64,000 nt of DNA from Lepidodermella squamata (taxonomy: Eukaryota > Gastrotricha): NCBI GenBank assembly GCA_047495785.1, contig JBLDXI010000040.1, positions 310,001 through 374,000 of the forward strand. Direction: 5' to 3'. The first letter of the stretch is position 1, and every line of letters begins with the position of its first letter. The position numbers and the translations under genes were made by a program. Shown in pieces: positions 1 through 13,400 of the stretch. The notes under the pieces are model-generated. The model saw only the letters and a list, made by a program, of their open reading frames with translations, did not search any database and had not been told where the DNA came from.

Positions 1-1184
1 TACATTGCCAAAAAATTATGGGATTTTTAGTCCTAATTTCCGATGTCCCTATCAGAAGTACAAGAGCGACTGCTCAAACCACAGGCTAAAATGGGAGAAT
101 AAAATAATAAAACTACTAAGAATTTTGTCCAGTTACCATAAGCCGTAAAAGCTAGACAGTATAAATCCAAAAAAATGCAAATTCTCGTTCACATGGAAAA
201 CAGGTAGAGGCAACAGCTGGTCATTCGCTAGCACTGAAAACTCTTTCACGTTTTGTCAGACGGTTGAATCAGCTTTTCAAATCATTGTTATACGCGCTTA
301 ATTTGCATTTCAACTCATTTCAAGCCCAAAAAAGGAAAAAAACCGCGCTAAATAATGAATCATACTGTGTATGTCCATTGCGGCGGGTTTTTTGCTTTGC
401 AGCGTAAACAAACAATAAAAGGATCCAAGCCAATTAATCCGGACTAAATAAAGTTCAATAATACAAACAGATTAGATACAAATCGATTTTTCTATATTTT
501 TTAATCCCCGTTTTTGTCTGAGTTAAGTTGTTTACTCAACATCAGGCACCCACACACTATGCATGAATCGAACGCAAATTGATGTACGCATAAATAAAAT
601 TGTGGAGTAGCCTTATTATTTATTTCGGCGCACTTCACGCAACGGAAAACGATAATAAAATGCCGTCTGCTTCCTCCCGGGACAACCGGCTATTAGCATC
701 GCAGTGATTCCTCCGACTTGGTTCTTACTGCGCCTCTCACTCGGCAAGTTGAGCGGATAAGCCGCCTGCTCATCTTGATGGCTTCCCAGGCTGCAAAATT
801 CAACACTAGAATAATTAATGCCATTAAAGTGCATTACACTTAGCTGTCAATTCTGTTTGTATTAACTGCGCTGAAACACGCAAAAAAATCGAATTTCAAC
901 CAGCTAGGCGGAAGACTTTCGACTTTGATGATGACATCAATTTGCGCAGTCGGCGGCGTTTCTGCCTTCTGCAGAAACAATCGATCCATTCAACTTTTTT
1001 TCTCGCACCCTCTAGTTTTCTCAAGCACCCACGACTATTCTTCGCCAATAACGCGGTAATAAGGGCCCCTATTGTTTGAATAATGAGATTTGAGCTAAAA
1101 ATAAATCATGTACCCACCCCTTGCTGTTATATGTCATTCATCATCAGTATTTCTCGTTTTTTTCGCCTGGATAAAAAAAAAGAT
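1..1184. other. Non-coding 5' region
   Basis: No supported gene. The stretch is AT-rich and contains a forkhead-like GTAAACAAACAA stretch near 405. A 72-codon open frame on the minus strand (616-834) has no recognisable domain or splice context and is treated as chance. The part nearest 1184 probably contains the promoter and 5' UTR of the membrane-protein gene that starts at 1185. Confidence 0.4.
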
Positions 1185-2561
1185 ATGTCTTCTTCGCATC
1201 GAATAGGCGTTCGTGGGTCTCTTTACGATGAGATGTGGCGATTTTTCCGGAAATTTCAAATGGATTGGTGCCTCGTGTGGAACAGCGTCCACGACGGTTC
1301 AATTGCTTCGGCTATTCACATGATGGTATTGACAATAAAATTGTAAAAACCCACCTTAACTCTTAAAAAATCAGGTCTCGAGCGTACTTTACATCCTGAT
1401 GTGTCTTTCAATCATCTACTACGCTAATTACTTCGGCGGGCCGCAGGGAATGTCGTTAGGATACGAATATCGAGAGGTAAAGCCTCTTACAAGGAATTTC
1501 GTTATAACGTAAAAGCTTTACCGATAGATTATACGGCATGGCGAATTGTTGTGGTCTGCTGGCCACGAAGAGAAGGATGGCGAAGCGGCTGTTCATACGT
1601 TCTCTGATGCGAAAAGCTGGCTGTTGCGGCGGAAGAAGGCGAATGAAGTCGCTCGGGAGATGACTACGTCAAAGCTGCCCGGCATTTTCGAGAAGTTGAT
1701 ACTTGAGGCGAAGCGAAAGGTCCTACAGCAGGGCGAACACGGCAACGATGACGAAGATGAACTGGACGATGACGGGCACGATACTCAAGAACCTTTGCTC
1801 AAGGAAGAGGAAAAAGGTATGTTGTCATGACTTCAAAACTTCATGAAACAAAAATCATTTTTCGTTCTAGAAAAATTGGTCACACCTTCAATGGCTATGC
1901 TGATCTTTTCAAGCGTAAATCTCGTGATATCCATAGGACTTTACATCGCAATTCAAAAAGTTGGTCTTTCATGAAGTTTGGCAATTAATGAAGTTTTCGT
2001 TTTTCTAGAAAAATGTATTCTTTCTCCTGTTGTGGTCGTTAATCGTGTTGCCAGCCGTTATAATTGCTGATAACGTTTACGAGATCTATCTGTTCGTCTT
2101 ATTGCTGACTCTAGGACCGTTATGGGTGAGTTGAATTCAATCTAAGCTCTCTGATTTACCATAACTTGAAAACAGGCTCATACTGGATCGGTTTGGTTCG
2201 AAATTTACGTGGTAATCAATTTCATTTTATGGATCGTCCGAAATCTCTGCAATGTGAGTTGGCCTGTCCGTTACGAAATTCAGTGAATTATTCCGAATTT
2301 GTTTAGCTTTACACATTTTTCTGTATCACTGCATTTCGGAATGCGTCGACCCAGCGCCGGAAGGTGAATGAGCCAGTTCCAGTGAAAAAGCGCCTCGAAG
2401 TTTCGCTGAGTGGTACAATTCTGGCGGAAAATATCGCCAATGCAATGCAGGCGCCAAGTGACGAGGAAGGCGAAATTGTGGATGATGACGGGTCGACGCT
2501 GACCGAAGACTCATTCGAAATAAACCACAAGCCACATTTCGTCCCAGGACAAGCAAGTTGA
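1185..2561 (+). CDS. Multi-pass (about four-TM) membrane protein, family not recognised
   Basis: Seven exons join in phase: 1185-1325, 1375-1476, 1528 to about 1815, about 1869-1957, about 2010-2125, about 2175-2252 and about 2307-2561, with 45-75 base introns bounded by GT and CAG/TAG. The protein has hydrophobic segments starting at about 1375 (SSVLYILMCLSIIYYANYF), about 1880 (AMLIFSSVNLVISIGLYIAI), about 2012 (a long double-length stretch rich in L, V and I) and about 2190 (YVVINFILWIV). An acidic loop (DDEDELDDDG) separates the first and second segments, and the C-terminal tail is acidic. The start at 1185 was chosen because upstream in-frame codons look like low-complexity leader; 1083 and 1230 are alternatives. 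The tetraspan layout with an early short Cys/Trp stretch loosely recalls nematode LAPTM-like proteins, but no signature is strong enough for a family call. Function is unknown. Confidence 0.6.
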
Positions 2562-2598
2562 ATTGTGTTTATCCAGCAAATTAATTTTATTGATTTAT

Positions 2599-2604
2599 AA
2601 TAAA
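2599..2604 (+). terminator. Poly(A) signal of the membrane-protein gene
   Basis: A canonical AATAAA lies about 40 bases after the stop codon at 2561. The remaining bases to 2964 hold no gene. The acceptor-like CAAAATATAG just before the ATG at 2965 could be a trans-splice site for the next gene. Confidence 0.5.
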
Positions 2605-2964
2605 GATCAGCAGCCCAATGTCGATTTTTAACAATGGCAAAATGGACTATTTCGCTAGTCATCAATACCTGCCAACGATGAGCGACAGTACACCTTGATC
2701 TTGTATCGAAGAATGCTAATTTTGATGCAAGAGGACAGCGCCATGAATATTTCCAATAAAAGTGATTTATTGTATCAAGATTCGCAGGAATTTAAGCTAT
2801 TTATTCGAAGTCCAAGATTAACCTCATTTTTCGTTTGCTGAAAAATATGGAAATTTGACTCGGTTATCCAAAAGTGACCTGAAATTTGAAACGCGTGCCT
2901 ACGTCTGATGAAAAAATTCTCCATTCACATACAATTTTAGAATAGCACATCAAAATATAGTAAA

Positions 2965-5900
2965 ATGCTTTGCCGAGATGCTGTATTTTTGCTGTTAATT
3001 TTGACTGCATTGCTTGGAAATAGTCGATGCCAATGGATTCGATGCTTTTCTCAGTACAACGGCGATTTTGTTAAGTGTCGCAACACCTTTGACGGCTGTG
3101 ATGAGTTAACAGAATACACGGTTGGTTATAAATCTTTGCTGTGAGTAAAATTCCAAAAATTTTGACTCAACAGAGACAGAGCCAAACTAACTTCGATTCA
3201 TGTCGAAAAGGGGTAAGCTCTGTAATTTCGGAGATATATTATAAATCCTTCCTATTCAGAGTGGCGTCTTATGCTATGAGTATGCTACCTTAAGGCTGTT
3301 TTGCCGGCCAGCTGGCTTATCTTGCTCTTCAAATGAAATAAAGGTGTGAAGGATAAAGCCAACTCAATTTCCTTTTTTAATTTTGTAAATTTTAGATAGA
3401 CGTTTTTCGAGGCAGAACTCTATTAGGTCCCAACCTTCAAGATTGCAAAGATGCGGCTGAAAAATTTCCGGTATTGCCTGAGAATAGTTTTCCAGCAATT
3501 TCTAGTTTTCTATATATATAGAATCAATTCTTCAAACGATGTATGTCGGGAAAAACCCTCATTGCCTGTGTCCCGCGAGACAACACGAATATTACATGTC
3601 CGATAGGAACGGTTTGTTCTCGGGTTATATCCCAAAAGCTTTCAAATTTCTGCCACCAAATTTAGACCGAGGGAGCTAGTAAGCGGAACTTGGCGAGATG
3701 TATCGATGGAATGAGTAAGCCTGGCTTTTTCCAAAGCTTTTCCATATTTTTGGATGACAATTCCTTTAGTCACGGTACCTGACGAAGTCAAGCCTCACAT
3801 CCGATGCTTCGATTCTACTGATCGGCAGTTCACAGCCTGCCGGCTAGCCGCAACTGGATGTCTAGCTAACAATGAAACGACTGATTTTTCAGACGGGCAG
3901 TTCATCGACAAACAAACTTGTCTGAAAGGCGTAAGTCGCCCATTAGACCCCGAGTTATTTTTTTGAATTTTCGAATACATTTCAGAAAGCAGTTCAATGC
4001 ACGACGAACGACGAACCAAACTGCTATAATGTTTGCCCTGGTAATTCCGAAGAGGTAGCGAAATTTTCCTGAAAAACTTAAATTCTATGAACCTTCAATT
4101 TTCCAGGGGAAAGTTTATGCAGCAGGCATATCTTTTGCTGAAAATCATGCAGCATGTTTGAATTACACGAAAAAGGTTATTGTTCCCTATTTCATTTTTT
4201 CTTAGTTTAAATCAATTTTATCAGACTGTCCATTTCCTACGCTGTCTGGCTACATTGACGGGTGATGTGTCCTGCCGATCAAATGAAACGGGATGCCTAG
4301 CTGGTGAGAAGCCGAGCCTGGAGCGAACGTACAAGAGCGAATCCGCTTGCATTGCTGACTCTCCAAATTACAGCGTCCGGAAAATTTATGTTGTCCTGAA
4401 ATCCAATATCACTTGGGATGGGGCCAGGAATCTTTGCCCTCAGCAATACGCAAATTTCGCTGTTGTGAAAACCGAAGACGACCAGGCCGCGCTTCGGAAG
4501 GAGCTTTTCGCTCTGCAAGTTGCAACAGCTTGGCTCGGTCTAAAGTTTGATCCGCTCGCCAACAATTGGGTTTGGGTAGATGGTACGAATTACACGACTT
4601 CGTTCTACCAATGGGCCACAGGCGAGCCGAGTGGCGACGGCAATTGTGCTCGCTACAACTACATCGGGGATAATTTCTACCTGAACGATTGGCAATGTGA
4701 CAACTCGTCAGTAGCTGCAACTGTTTGCCAGATCTATACGGACGTCTTGAAACAAGTAACCCATTAATTCGTCTTTCTTTGAATTTTTCCAAAATTATAA
4801 AATTTCTGAATTTCCCAATTTTTCAAGATTTAACTTGATTTCAAGTTCTTCATTTGACTTTCAGCCGGGCTACATTCGCTGCGTTTTGAACAACGGCGCA
4901 GTCTCTTGTCGATCGAATTCAACTGGCTGCGAGTCGCTTGAAGCTCAATACCCGGCTGGCGTGACTTTTCCAAGCGAAGCACGATGTGAAAACGTCTTCA
5001 AAAGGTTCTCGCCCGTCAGGCTCAATCTCAATCTCGATCAAGCCAACGAGTACTGCGCTAATAACTCTGGGAAACTAGCAATGATTCGAACACCAGGCGA
5101 GCAATCCGAATTGGCCCGAGTGTTGGGATCCCAATTTTTCACAGCAGCCTATGTTGGAGCTTTTCTAGGTTCTTTCACCACTCTCTGGTTTTGGATAGAT
5201 GGCGGCGTTGTCAAGCCTTTTCCAGGTCAATGGGCGCCTGATGAACCCAACAGCCCTTACCCATGCGCGATTTACAAGTCGAATAATGGTACCTACCAGA
5301 TGTTCGCTAGCCTATGCTCTGGGGCTTCGATAGAAGGGTTTGCTTGCGAAAATGTAATCGATAATAATGGCATGGGTGAGTTTGAGGTTGAGCCGACATA
5401 CCTTTTCATTACGTCAGTTTTGCAGTGCAACTGCCTGCATACATAAAACGGCATGTTCGCTGCTTTGGCTCAACAAGTCGCCAATTTGTTGGCTGTCGAC
5501 TCGTAAGTGAAGGCTGTAAGAACGGAACTGAAACTCGCGAATATTCGCCTGAAAGCTTTGCAACTTTCGATGAGTGCATGCTCGGGGTAAGGATCTGCGC
5601 CTCCTTAAACAAATTCGAATAAATATGTTTCGCTAGTCTGCCGTCCAATGTGCTACATTCTTCGGGAAAAGGTGCTTCAAAACTTGCCCTAATGGATCTC
5701 AACAGGTTTTTTTGGAAGTTTCATCCATACCCCTGAACGTTTGATGTTTCCTATCAGATTGGGATATATTTTACTTCGGCCTACTTTGAGGAAAACCATG
5801 CGAGATGCTGGAATGACATACCGGTATTTTTTTGGCATTTTTTTTAATTTTCTAATTTTTGGAAAATTTCCAGCCCGTTTACCTACGCTGCATCAACTCG

Positions 5901-8900
5901 GGCAACGTTTTCTGCCGCAAAGACACAGACGGTTGTAGAGATAACGAAACACAATTCCCAGCTGGGGTGTCCTTCTCCTCTCAAGATCGATGTGAAAACC
6001 CAGTCAAGGTGTTTGTTTACGTCGCTAATAGCGTTTCGTTCCTCAATGCTAAGAAACAGTGCTCCGACAATTCATACCAACTCGCAACCGTCAAAACACT
6101 AGGGGAGCAATCGGAACTTCGCAATGTCCTCACTGCCCAATCAGTTACATCGGCTTACATTGGCTTGACCCTGAATAACAGCACTTGGTCTTGGGTGGAT
6201 GAATCCTCTTTCCAGCCGTTACCCGATCAATGGGGGCCTGGAGAGCCCACGGCTAGCTTGTTCTGTGGGGTATACAAGCTATTCGGTTCAACGATTTATC
6301 AAGCCGCTGCGGAAAACTGTGACAGCAATTTCCCCGTAGTTTGTGAAAAGTTGTATGAGAATGATGGCGTAGGTTAGTTTCAAGATGAATTTGTAACTAG
6401 CGGAGAAAATAATTTTGAAATTTCAGCCCCGCTTCCCGAATATTTGCAACCTCACGTGCGATGCTTTGATACAACGAGCCGACGGTTTGTTGGTTGCCGC
6501 CTCGCGAGTTCTGGCTGCCAGAATTCGGGCCTGAACCAAGATTATTCAGCTGATATATTCAAAACTTTGGACGAATGTCTTACTGGGGTAACGTTTCTGA
6601 ATTCTTTTTTTCGGTTACAATTTTAAAATTTCGATTATTAACCCTAAATCAGGTAGCTTCTCAGTGCAGAACTTCAATCGATCGACGCTGCTACGATTCA
6701 TGTCCGACAGGCTCGCAACAGGTTTGCCTTTGAGTCGCAATAATGAGATTTAGGACCTTTTATCGTTTACTAGGTCGGAGCTTACACTTCATCGCTTTAC
6801 TTCGCAGAAAATCACGCCAGCTGCTTAAATAATATCCCGGTAAATGAAATTTCCTTGAATCAGCGCTTGAAACCTAGCATGAAACAGGGAACATACCAAT
6901 CATATTGTCATCGTTCCGTTTTCAGCTAGGTTACATCCGCTGTGTGACTGCCACTCAAGACGAGACCGTCACTTGCCGGTCCAACTCGACTACCTGCCAA
7001 ACTGGTGAACAGCGCAATCCAGGTGGAATCACCTATCCAAGCGAACAACAATGCAATGCCGTGACCAAATACTTCATAGCTCGGCGGCCTGGACTTGGGG
7101 TCGATCTCGGTGAGGCGATGACAATTTGCGGCCAGCTAGGTGCGCTTCTCGCTACCGTCAAAACCACGAGTGAACAGACTCGACTACGTCAAATGCTGGC
7201 CAGCCAGTCGATGCAAGCGGCATGGGTGGGCCTTTCGCAATCGAGCGGGAGCAACTACGTCTGGATTGATGGGACGCTCTTCCAGGCCCTCGCCGACCAG
7301 TGGGGCCCTAACCAGCCCAGTCGCACCTGGCCGTGTGTTATCTACGCGTTCAAACCAGTCCAACAGCAATTTCTTATGGAAACCTCGACGCCCTGTGAAC
7401 AATCTGCTCCGAATCTCATCAAGCCCGGCTACGCTTGCGAGAAGTGGGCTGATAGCTCAAGCCCTGGTAGGAACAGCCTCATCATGATCATTCTTAAGAT
7501 GAAATTCTGATTCTAGATCCTCAACCGCATATTCGCTGCTTCAACTCAGCATCGCGTCAATTCGTAGCTTGCCGACCCGCTAGCTCTGGTTGCCTTAATG
7601 GCGTTGAAACTCAGTTTTATTCTACTACAACCTTCGCGAACAAAGACCTCTGCACGATTGGAGTAAGCTTCAAATCAACAACCTCTTTCTCCTTTTCACA
7701 ATTTTCCCCTTCAGCCTGCTGTTCAGTGCCAAGATGCGGACGGTTTTAGAAACTGTTACGAGATTTGCCCTGATGGTCTACAACAGGTTCGGTCATTTTT
7801 TAATAATCTAATTTACAATTATTTTCCGTTGAATTTACAGTCAAACTACTACGGCAGCTCATTATTTTCCAGCGACAATTTCGGTAGCTGTCCTTGGGAT
7901 AGTGTCGTGAGTTTATTTCCTATTCTTTCAGATTTAAATATGAATTTAATTAAATTCAATATCACAGAAATCGTATTCTCGCTGCGTTGCTAGCGATGGT
8001 TCAGTAAATTGCCGGGCTGCAAGTGCTGGATGTAAATCGGGCGACTTTCTCTACCCTAGCCGGATAACGTTTCCGACGAAGAATCGATGCGAAAATCCGG
8101 TCAAAATATACTCAGCCCCAGGAACGGCGCCGGGTAGCTTCTCTTCAGCCGCCGTTCAGTGCGTCCAGAATGGCGCTGTTTTAGCCTCTGTAAGATCTCG
8201 CGCTGAGTTGCAAGAGCTGCGCAAACTGTTGGCTATAATCACGCTGCCAGCTTTCGTGGGTCTTCAATTCAAGAACTCCAATTGGCTATGGGTCTTGGAT
8301 GGCACGCCTCTTGATTCTTCGCTTAACCTCTGGGGACCTGGTGTGCAAGACGTTAGCAACGGAAAAATTTGTTCCGTTTTCAAAAGCTTCGAAGGTAGCA
8401 ATTACAACTATTACTTAGCCACTTCGGCTTGCGACGGCTTCAACTTTGTCTGCGAACGAGTTGTTGATAATGATGGATCGGGTAAGATTTAAATTGAAAC
8501 TTGAGACCTATTGGTTTTGATCTCATTTTAGTTCCAGCTGAATATCTAACTCCCCACATCAGCTGCTTCAGTACTTCCAACAGTCGAGCTTTCACCGCCT
8601 GCCGACCGGTGAGTTCTGGTTGTAACGCTAACTCGGAATCCCAGCAATTTTCAACATTCCCGAATCTGGACGCGTGTTTGCTAGGCGTAAGTACTTGATC
8701 GAAATTTCTCAATCTACGTGAATCTAAATCTGTCGCTCTAGTCTGGGTTTTATCGATGCGTAAACAGTGTTGGTGGGGTAACTTGCCGATTGGCGTCTGA
8801 AGGCTGTTCAATCGGCGAACAGCGATTTCCACCAAACGCGACATTCTCAACTGAGGAGAAGTGTACTACAGCGAAGAAGGTTTTCTTCTTAGGGTCGCCG

Positions 8901-9281
8901 AACCTAAATTGGGACACGGCTAAGGCTGTGTGCGCCCAGCAAAACGCTCAATTGGCTACTCTGAAATCATCCCGCGAGTTCGAGCAGGCTGGGCCTTTAA
9001 ATAAGGTCTATCTACCATCTGCGCAGATATTTATAGGAGCCTATGCCTGGGTTGGCCTTGTCGCATCTGCTGAGTCGCCAAGCGGCTGGAAATGGATTGA
9101 TGGGTCAAACCTCGTCCCATCTGATTATACAGCACCGTTCTGGTGGCCGCTTGATTCGGGAGGCGGGAATTGCGGTATTACGACCCCTGATGACGATGAT
9201 ATTTCGAAGTTCACAATCAGCCGTAGAAATTGCGCCGCTGTTTTCGATAGCTATTTGTGCGAGACGTTCGTCGAACAATAA
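2965..9281 (+). CDS. Secreted multidomain protein with six C-type lectin domains
   Basis: One gene of about 30 short exons. It opens with a signal peptide (LLLILTALLG) and no further signal peptide or in-frame stop interrupts the exon chain. C-type lectin domains end near 4755, 5375, 6375, 7470, 8480 and 9278. Each shows the fold's landmarks: WLGL/YVGA/YIGL/WVGL/FVGL at the first beta strand, a W-x-W-x-D-G turn, QWxPxEP, and closing Cys pairs ending VC/AC. Between lectin units a fixed set of small exons repeats: an HIRCF...CR...GC...CxxG module, a CxxCPxGxQQ exon, and an AENHAxCxN exon. The unit before the last lectin domain lacks the two small exons. Only domain 2 keeps an EPN triplet and none keeps a clear WND, so classical Ca-dependent sugar binding is doubtful in most units. 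C-type lectins of this sort in nematodes are often secreted gut or cuticle proteins, sometimes pathogen-responsive; that role is inference. AATAAA lies at 9453. Confidence 0.85.
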
Positions 9282-9452
9282 GGCTGATACAGCCGCGATC
9301 AAAAGCCATACACCAACCTTTATTTCCTAATATGAAACATGACATCGGTCATAAGCATGGTTTCTCGGCTGTGTGGATTTTCAATTTTTATTCCCGACAA
9401 CCGCCGATCGGTTGGCGTGTTTCGAAATGTATTAACCAATGCCTATTTTCTG

Positions 9453-9458
9453 AATAAA
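9453..9458 (+). terminator. Poly(A) signal of the lectin gene
   Basis: AATAAA about 170 bases past the stop codon, at a position typical for the 3' end of the six-lectin-domain gene. Confidence 0.5.
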
Positions 9459-10459
9459 TTATGGTTCTTATTAATCGTGGAGCATCTTACGAAGAGTTTA
9501 TAAATCTAGCATATAACACTCTCTTCGGGAAAAATCGTTGATCAATGCCGTGCTGCTCCCGATCTTATTTACAGTAAACCGCCCTCTGACGCAGTTGTAA
9601 CACCTTTTTCGAGCTGGGAAACTACTTATGAATGATGGGGTCGATCTTACTCCAGGCCTTCTAGACACTATCGCACTGAGTCTGCCGTTTTCGGAGCTGC
9701 GGATTCCGGGGTTCACCTCTATTTTCGGCTTGATAAGCTTGAGTATTAGCTGAGTATTACGTGCAGTAGCCGGGTAGCTATTGGTTGCCGGCTAATTATA
9801 AATTGTCCATAATTTGTTGGCTGCTTTTTTTGCAAACTGCAAAGCAAGACCATTCAATAACATGTTTTAATCAATACCACGTTTTGCGCAAACAATGAAT
9901 GAAATTTGATGGATAGTTGAGGTGATATGCTGATCACACGATAGAAAAAGCCAGCCAGAGAAGAAATTTTACGCAATTTCCCGACGTAGCTTAGTTACCG
10001 TGTGAACATCAAGCAAACGTGTGCTGGACAATGCGTCCAAGAAATTCAGGTTAGATTTATTTACTTGCGATTTCATCAAATCGAGGAGTTGTTCCACGAC
10101 TCTCGCCCTGTTACTTGCCAACCGTTGATCGCACAATAATAGGCCATGTCTCAAAAAAACTGGCGAGAGTCCTCTTTCGAAGGGATGTAGCCTCCAAATT
10201 GAGAATTTCCGCAAGAATCTGGTTGGCTTTAAGAAATTCTCAATCTTGAAATGATCTCGCTATTCCATCAAAATCTACGCTTCAAAATAGGATGTAGCCT
10301 CGTGGAAAAATTGATGAGTAAATCAATTGATCAATAAATTATAAATTCTCGAATTGATGAAATCGCAAGTAAAATACTTCAACCTATATTTCTTGGGGAC
10401 AATGTTGAACATAAAATTCACTGATTATATATATCAAGCTTCGCATTAGATAGTTTCAG
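9459..10459. other. Intergenic stretch, no supported gene
   Basis: No domain-bearing reading frame. An 81-codon minus-strand frame at 9969-10214 (ending KLRREIA) has reasonable composition but no conserved motif or joined exon. The last bases before 10460 (GATAGTTTCAG) form a good acceptor immediately in front of the next ATG, compatible with trans-splicing. Confidence 0.4.
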
Positions 10460-13400
10460 ATGACAATCTCCATCACTTTACTAGCCGTTTCAGCATTTAT
10501 CCCGCCAATTCTAGCGCAATGTAAGCCGTTGATCATTGGTTGGTCTTGCTTTATCATTATTTGCAGCATGCTCCCCGGCTTGCATGAACGGAGGCACATG
10601 CATCGCAGCAAATACTTGCAAATGTCAGCCGAGTTACTCGGAACTACTATGTGAAACTCGTTAAGTTTTACCACCGTATTGCTTTACATTATAACTGATA
10701 ATCTGATGTCTCTCGTAGCGATATGCGCTGAAACATGCAACCCGCCGACTTCGGGATGCACTGCACCCAATGTCTGCTCGTGCTTGGCACGTTTCACCGG
10801 GCCACGATGTTCACAATGTAAATTTAAAAAGAAACTGTCAGAAGTACATCGGGTGCCGTGCCCCAAGCTCGAGAGGTCCGAGCAAGAGAATTCGAAAAAA
10901 CTCTTCGAAAAATATTGTCCTCAAAATTCTGGAACCGAGATCAAATCAAATGGAGATGTAGTTTTCAGTTTTAATTTGAGACCTGATCATGGGCAAAATC
11001 TTTGAAAAGCTGAATCAAATCTTTGCGCTAAAATCAAATCCCAATACAATCGAGAGGGTTACCCTCACTTGCGCATTTATCACTTGCGCATTTGAAAATT
11101 ATCACTTGCGCATAAAATATTGATTTTACAGCCTGTTGTTCACCAGTTGACGAATTATTATGAAATTTTTATAAAATAAGATTGGCAGGTGTCACATCTG
11201 TTAGTCGCGTGTGTGTAGACATATGGTGCGTTACTGCCCAAATTCAAGTTTTCAAATGTTCAAAATCATTTCTACATTTTAACTCATTTTCAAAATGCGT
11301 TTAACTTGCGTTATGAAATGTGGCTTCGTGTGCCAAGATGCTCGCGGGTTGTCTTGCCACCATAGAAAAAATAATAGAAAAAACCAGAGAAAAAAGGCGA
11401 GAGAGTCTGTCGCCAGCTGAAGAAATATCGCGAGATCAACAACGAAATTACCACACTGAAGCTGCTTTTTGACGAGCAATGGCAAGAAGGCATGAATGCC
11501 TATGAACACCTGGACAAGTTGGCAGGCTTCATCGGGCAGAACGGCAAAATACACCCAGCACACGGGCCCAATACGAGGGCTCTTGCAACCGACGACTAAT
11601 GAAGAATAATGCTTGATTTTCGCTCGACCTTACTCTTTTAATTGCTCTTTACTTTCGTCATTACTTTGTAATAAGACGTCGATTGAGTAATAACTGCGTC
11701 AGGTATCGCAAATAAAAATTTATAAAACAGTTCATAATAATTCATCAACTGGTGAACAACAGGCTGTAAAATCAATATTTTATGCGCAAGTGATAATTTT
11801 CAAATGCGCAAGTGATAAATGCGCAAGTGAGGGTAATTCAATCGAGAGCAAGAGAATTCAAACAAGGGGGAACACCCTTTGGTCTGAAGATTCTTTAGTC
11901 TGAAAAGGATAATAAGATAATATCTGTTCCCAGAAAACCCCTGTAACCTAAAATCTCGTCAAAAATCGTGAATAATCATTCAGACATCGGCACGCCTCTA
12001 ACGGATCCCGAAAACTACATCCAGCAATGGTCCTATCCGAACAATGCAAACTACAGCCACTGGAATTACCGTTATTCCGCAACAGCTCCCGGGTCCGTTT
12101 TACAATCTAATAAAGCTGTTAGGCTGACTTTCGGCCAGGGTCGTTTCTATAATGGCTTTATGCTCGCGAAGGAGCCATTCACGTTAACTGACTTCAGCAT
12201 CAACGCGACGATTTATTCGCACGAAGGCTCCGCCTATTCTTTTACTTCCGTGTATGTCACGAACGAAAATGCTCTGATACCAAGTCCATCTGCAGCAAGT
12301 TTGTTGTACTGGCATTTCATACTGCATTGCGACCATTTATTTTGTGCTCAGGTTTCAACATCGACTACGCTAAAGCACGGGGCGTGATGACCGATTTTGG
12401 GTACGATGCCAATGGCCCTGTTTTTAATGTTGGCGCAATGGGCAAATATAATTACAACCCTGGCACTTATACGAGAATTAACACGCGTTACCACGTCGGC
12501 ATAGTCGTGCGCAACGGCACACTATGGGTTGAAAATAGCGAAATCCCCCTCGCCCGTACAACCTTTTACTCTGTTTCAGGTCGACCAATGTACGACGACT
12601 AGTTGTATTTCAGCACACTCAGCTGTTCCGGGTAACACCTTCCCAATTTCAGGCGAGCGTGCCTACGTAGGCGTATGTGCTGCGGGCAACAACGTCGACG
12701 TCGTTGACCTGCGAGTGTATTCGCTCATGAAATGTCCTGTTACCTGCATCCGCGGCTACTGTGCCCCTGGACCGAATGGCGGGCCCAATCAGTGCTACTG
12801 CAAACAAGGCTGGATGGGTGTTGATTGTTCTAAAAGTGAGCCGTAACAATAATAAGCATTTTTTGGATCCCAGACCTTACGAATTTTCAGAAATTTGTCC
12901 GTGTACAAATGGAGGAACGTGTATCGGACCAGGCATTTGCAAGTGTCCCAAGGGACGTACTGGAGATGACTGCAGCGAGAAGGGTACTTAGACTAGGAAA
13001 ATGTATTTTCAATACAAATTTCTTCCATAATAGCTAGCCCTCAGTTTTATCTACCCGAAAATTGCGGAAAAGGCTTCCGGTTGATCAAAGCAGACACTTT
13101 TCAAGAAATCATCGGCATTGACTTGAAATCCTGCCTGTATACGTGTTACAGAAGTGGCGGTTATCGATGCCGCTCCGCCTCTTATAATCCATCGAATTCA
13201 ACGTGCTGGCTGAACACCGGGCACACGAACGAGCTGTGGGAGGGTCTGGAGGCCGCTCCAGGGTGGTTTTACTACCACTTGGTATGATCTTTCACAGGAG
13301 ATGCTGGATGTCGAAACTTCGATATTTCACTCACAGGAGGCAGATGAGACTCCGATTTGCAGGGCTAACACTTACACTGGTAAAGTCAGTTAGAGATTAG

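Noticed and set aside
9969-10214. 81-codon minus-strand frame ending KLRREIA
   Set aside because: No recognisable motif and no supporting splice sites. It could be a terminal exon, but evidence is too thin.
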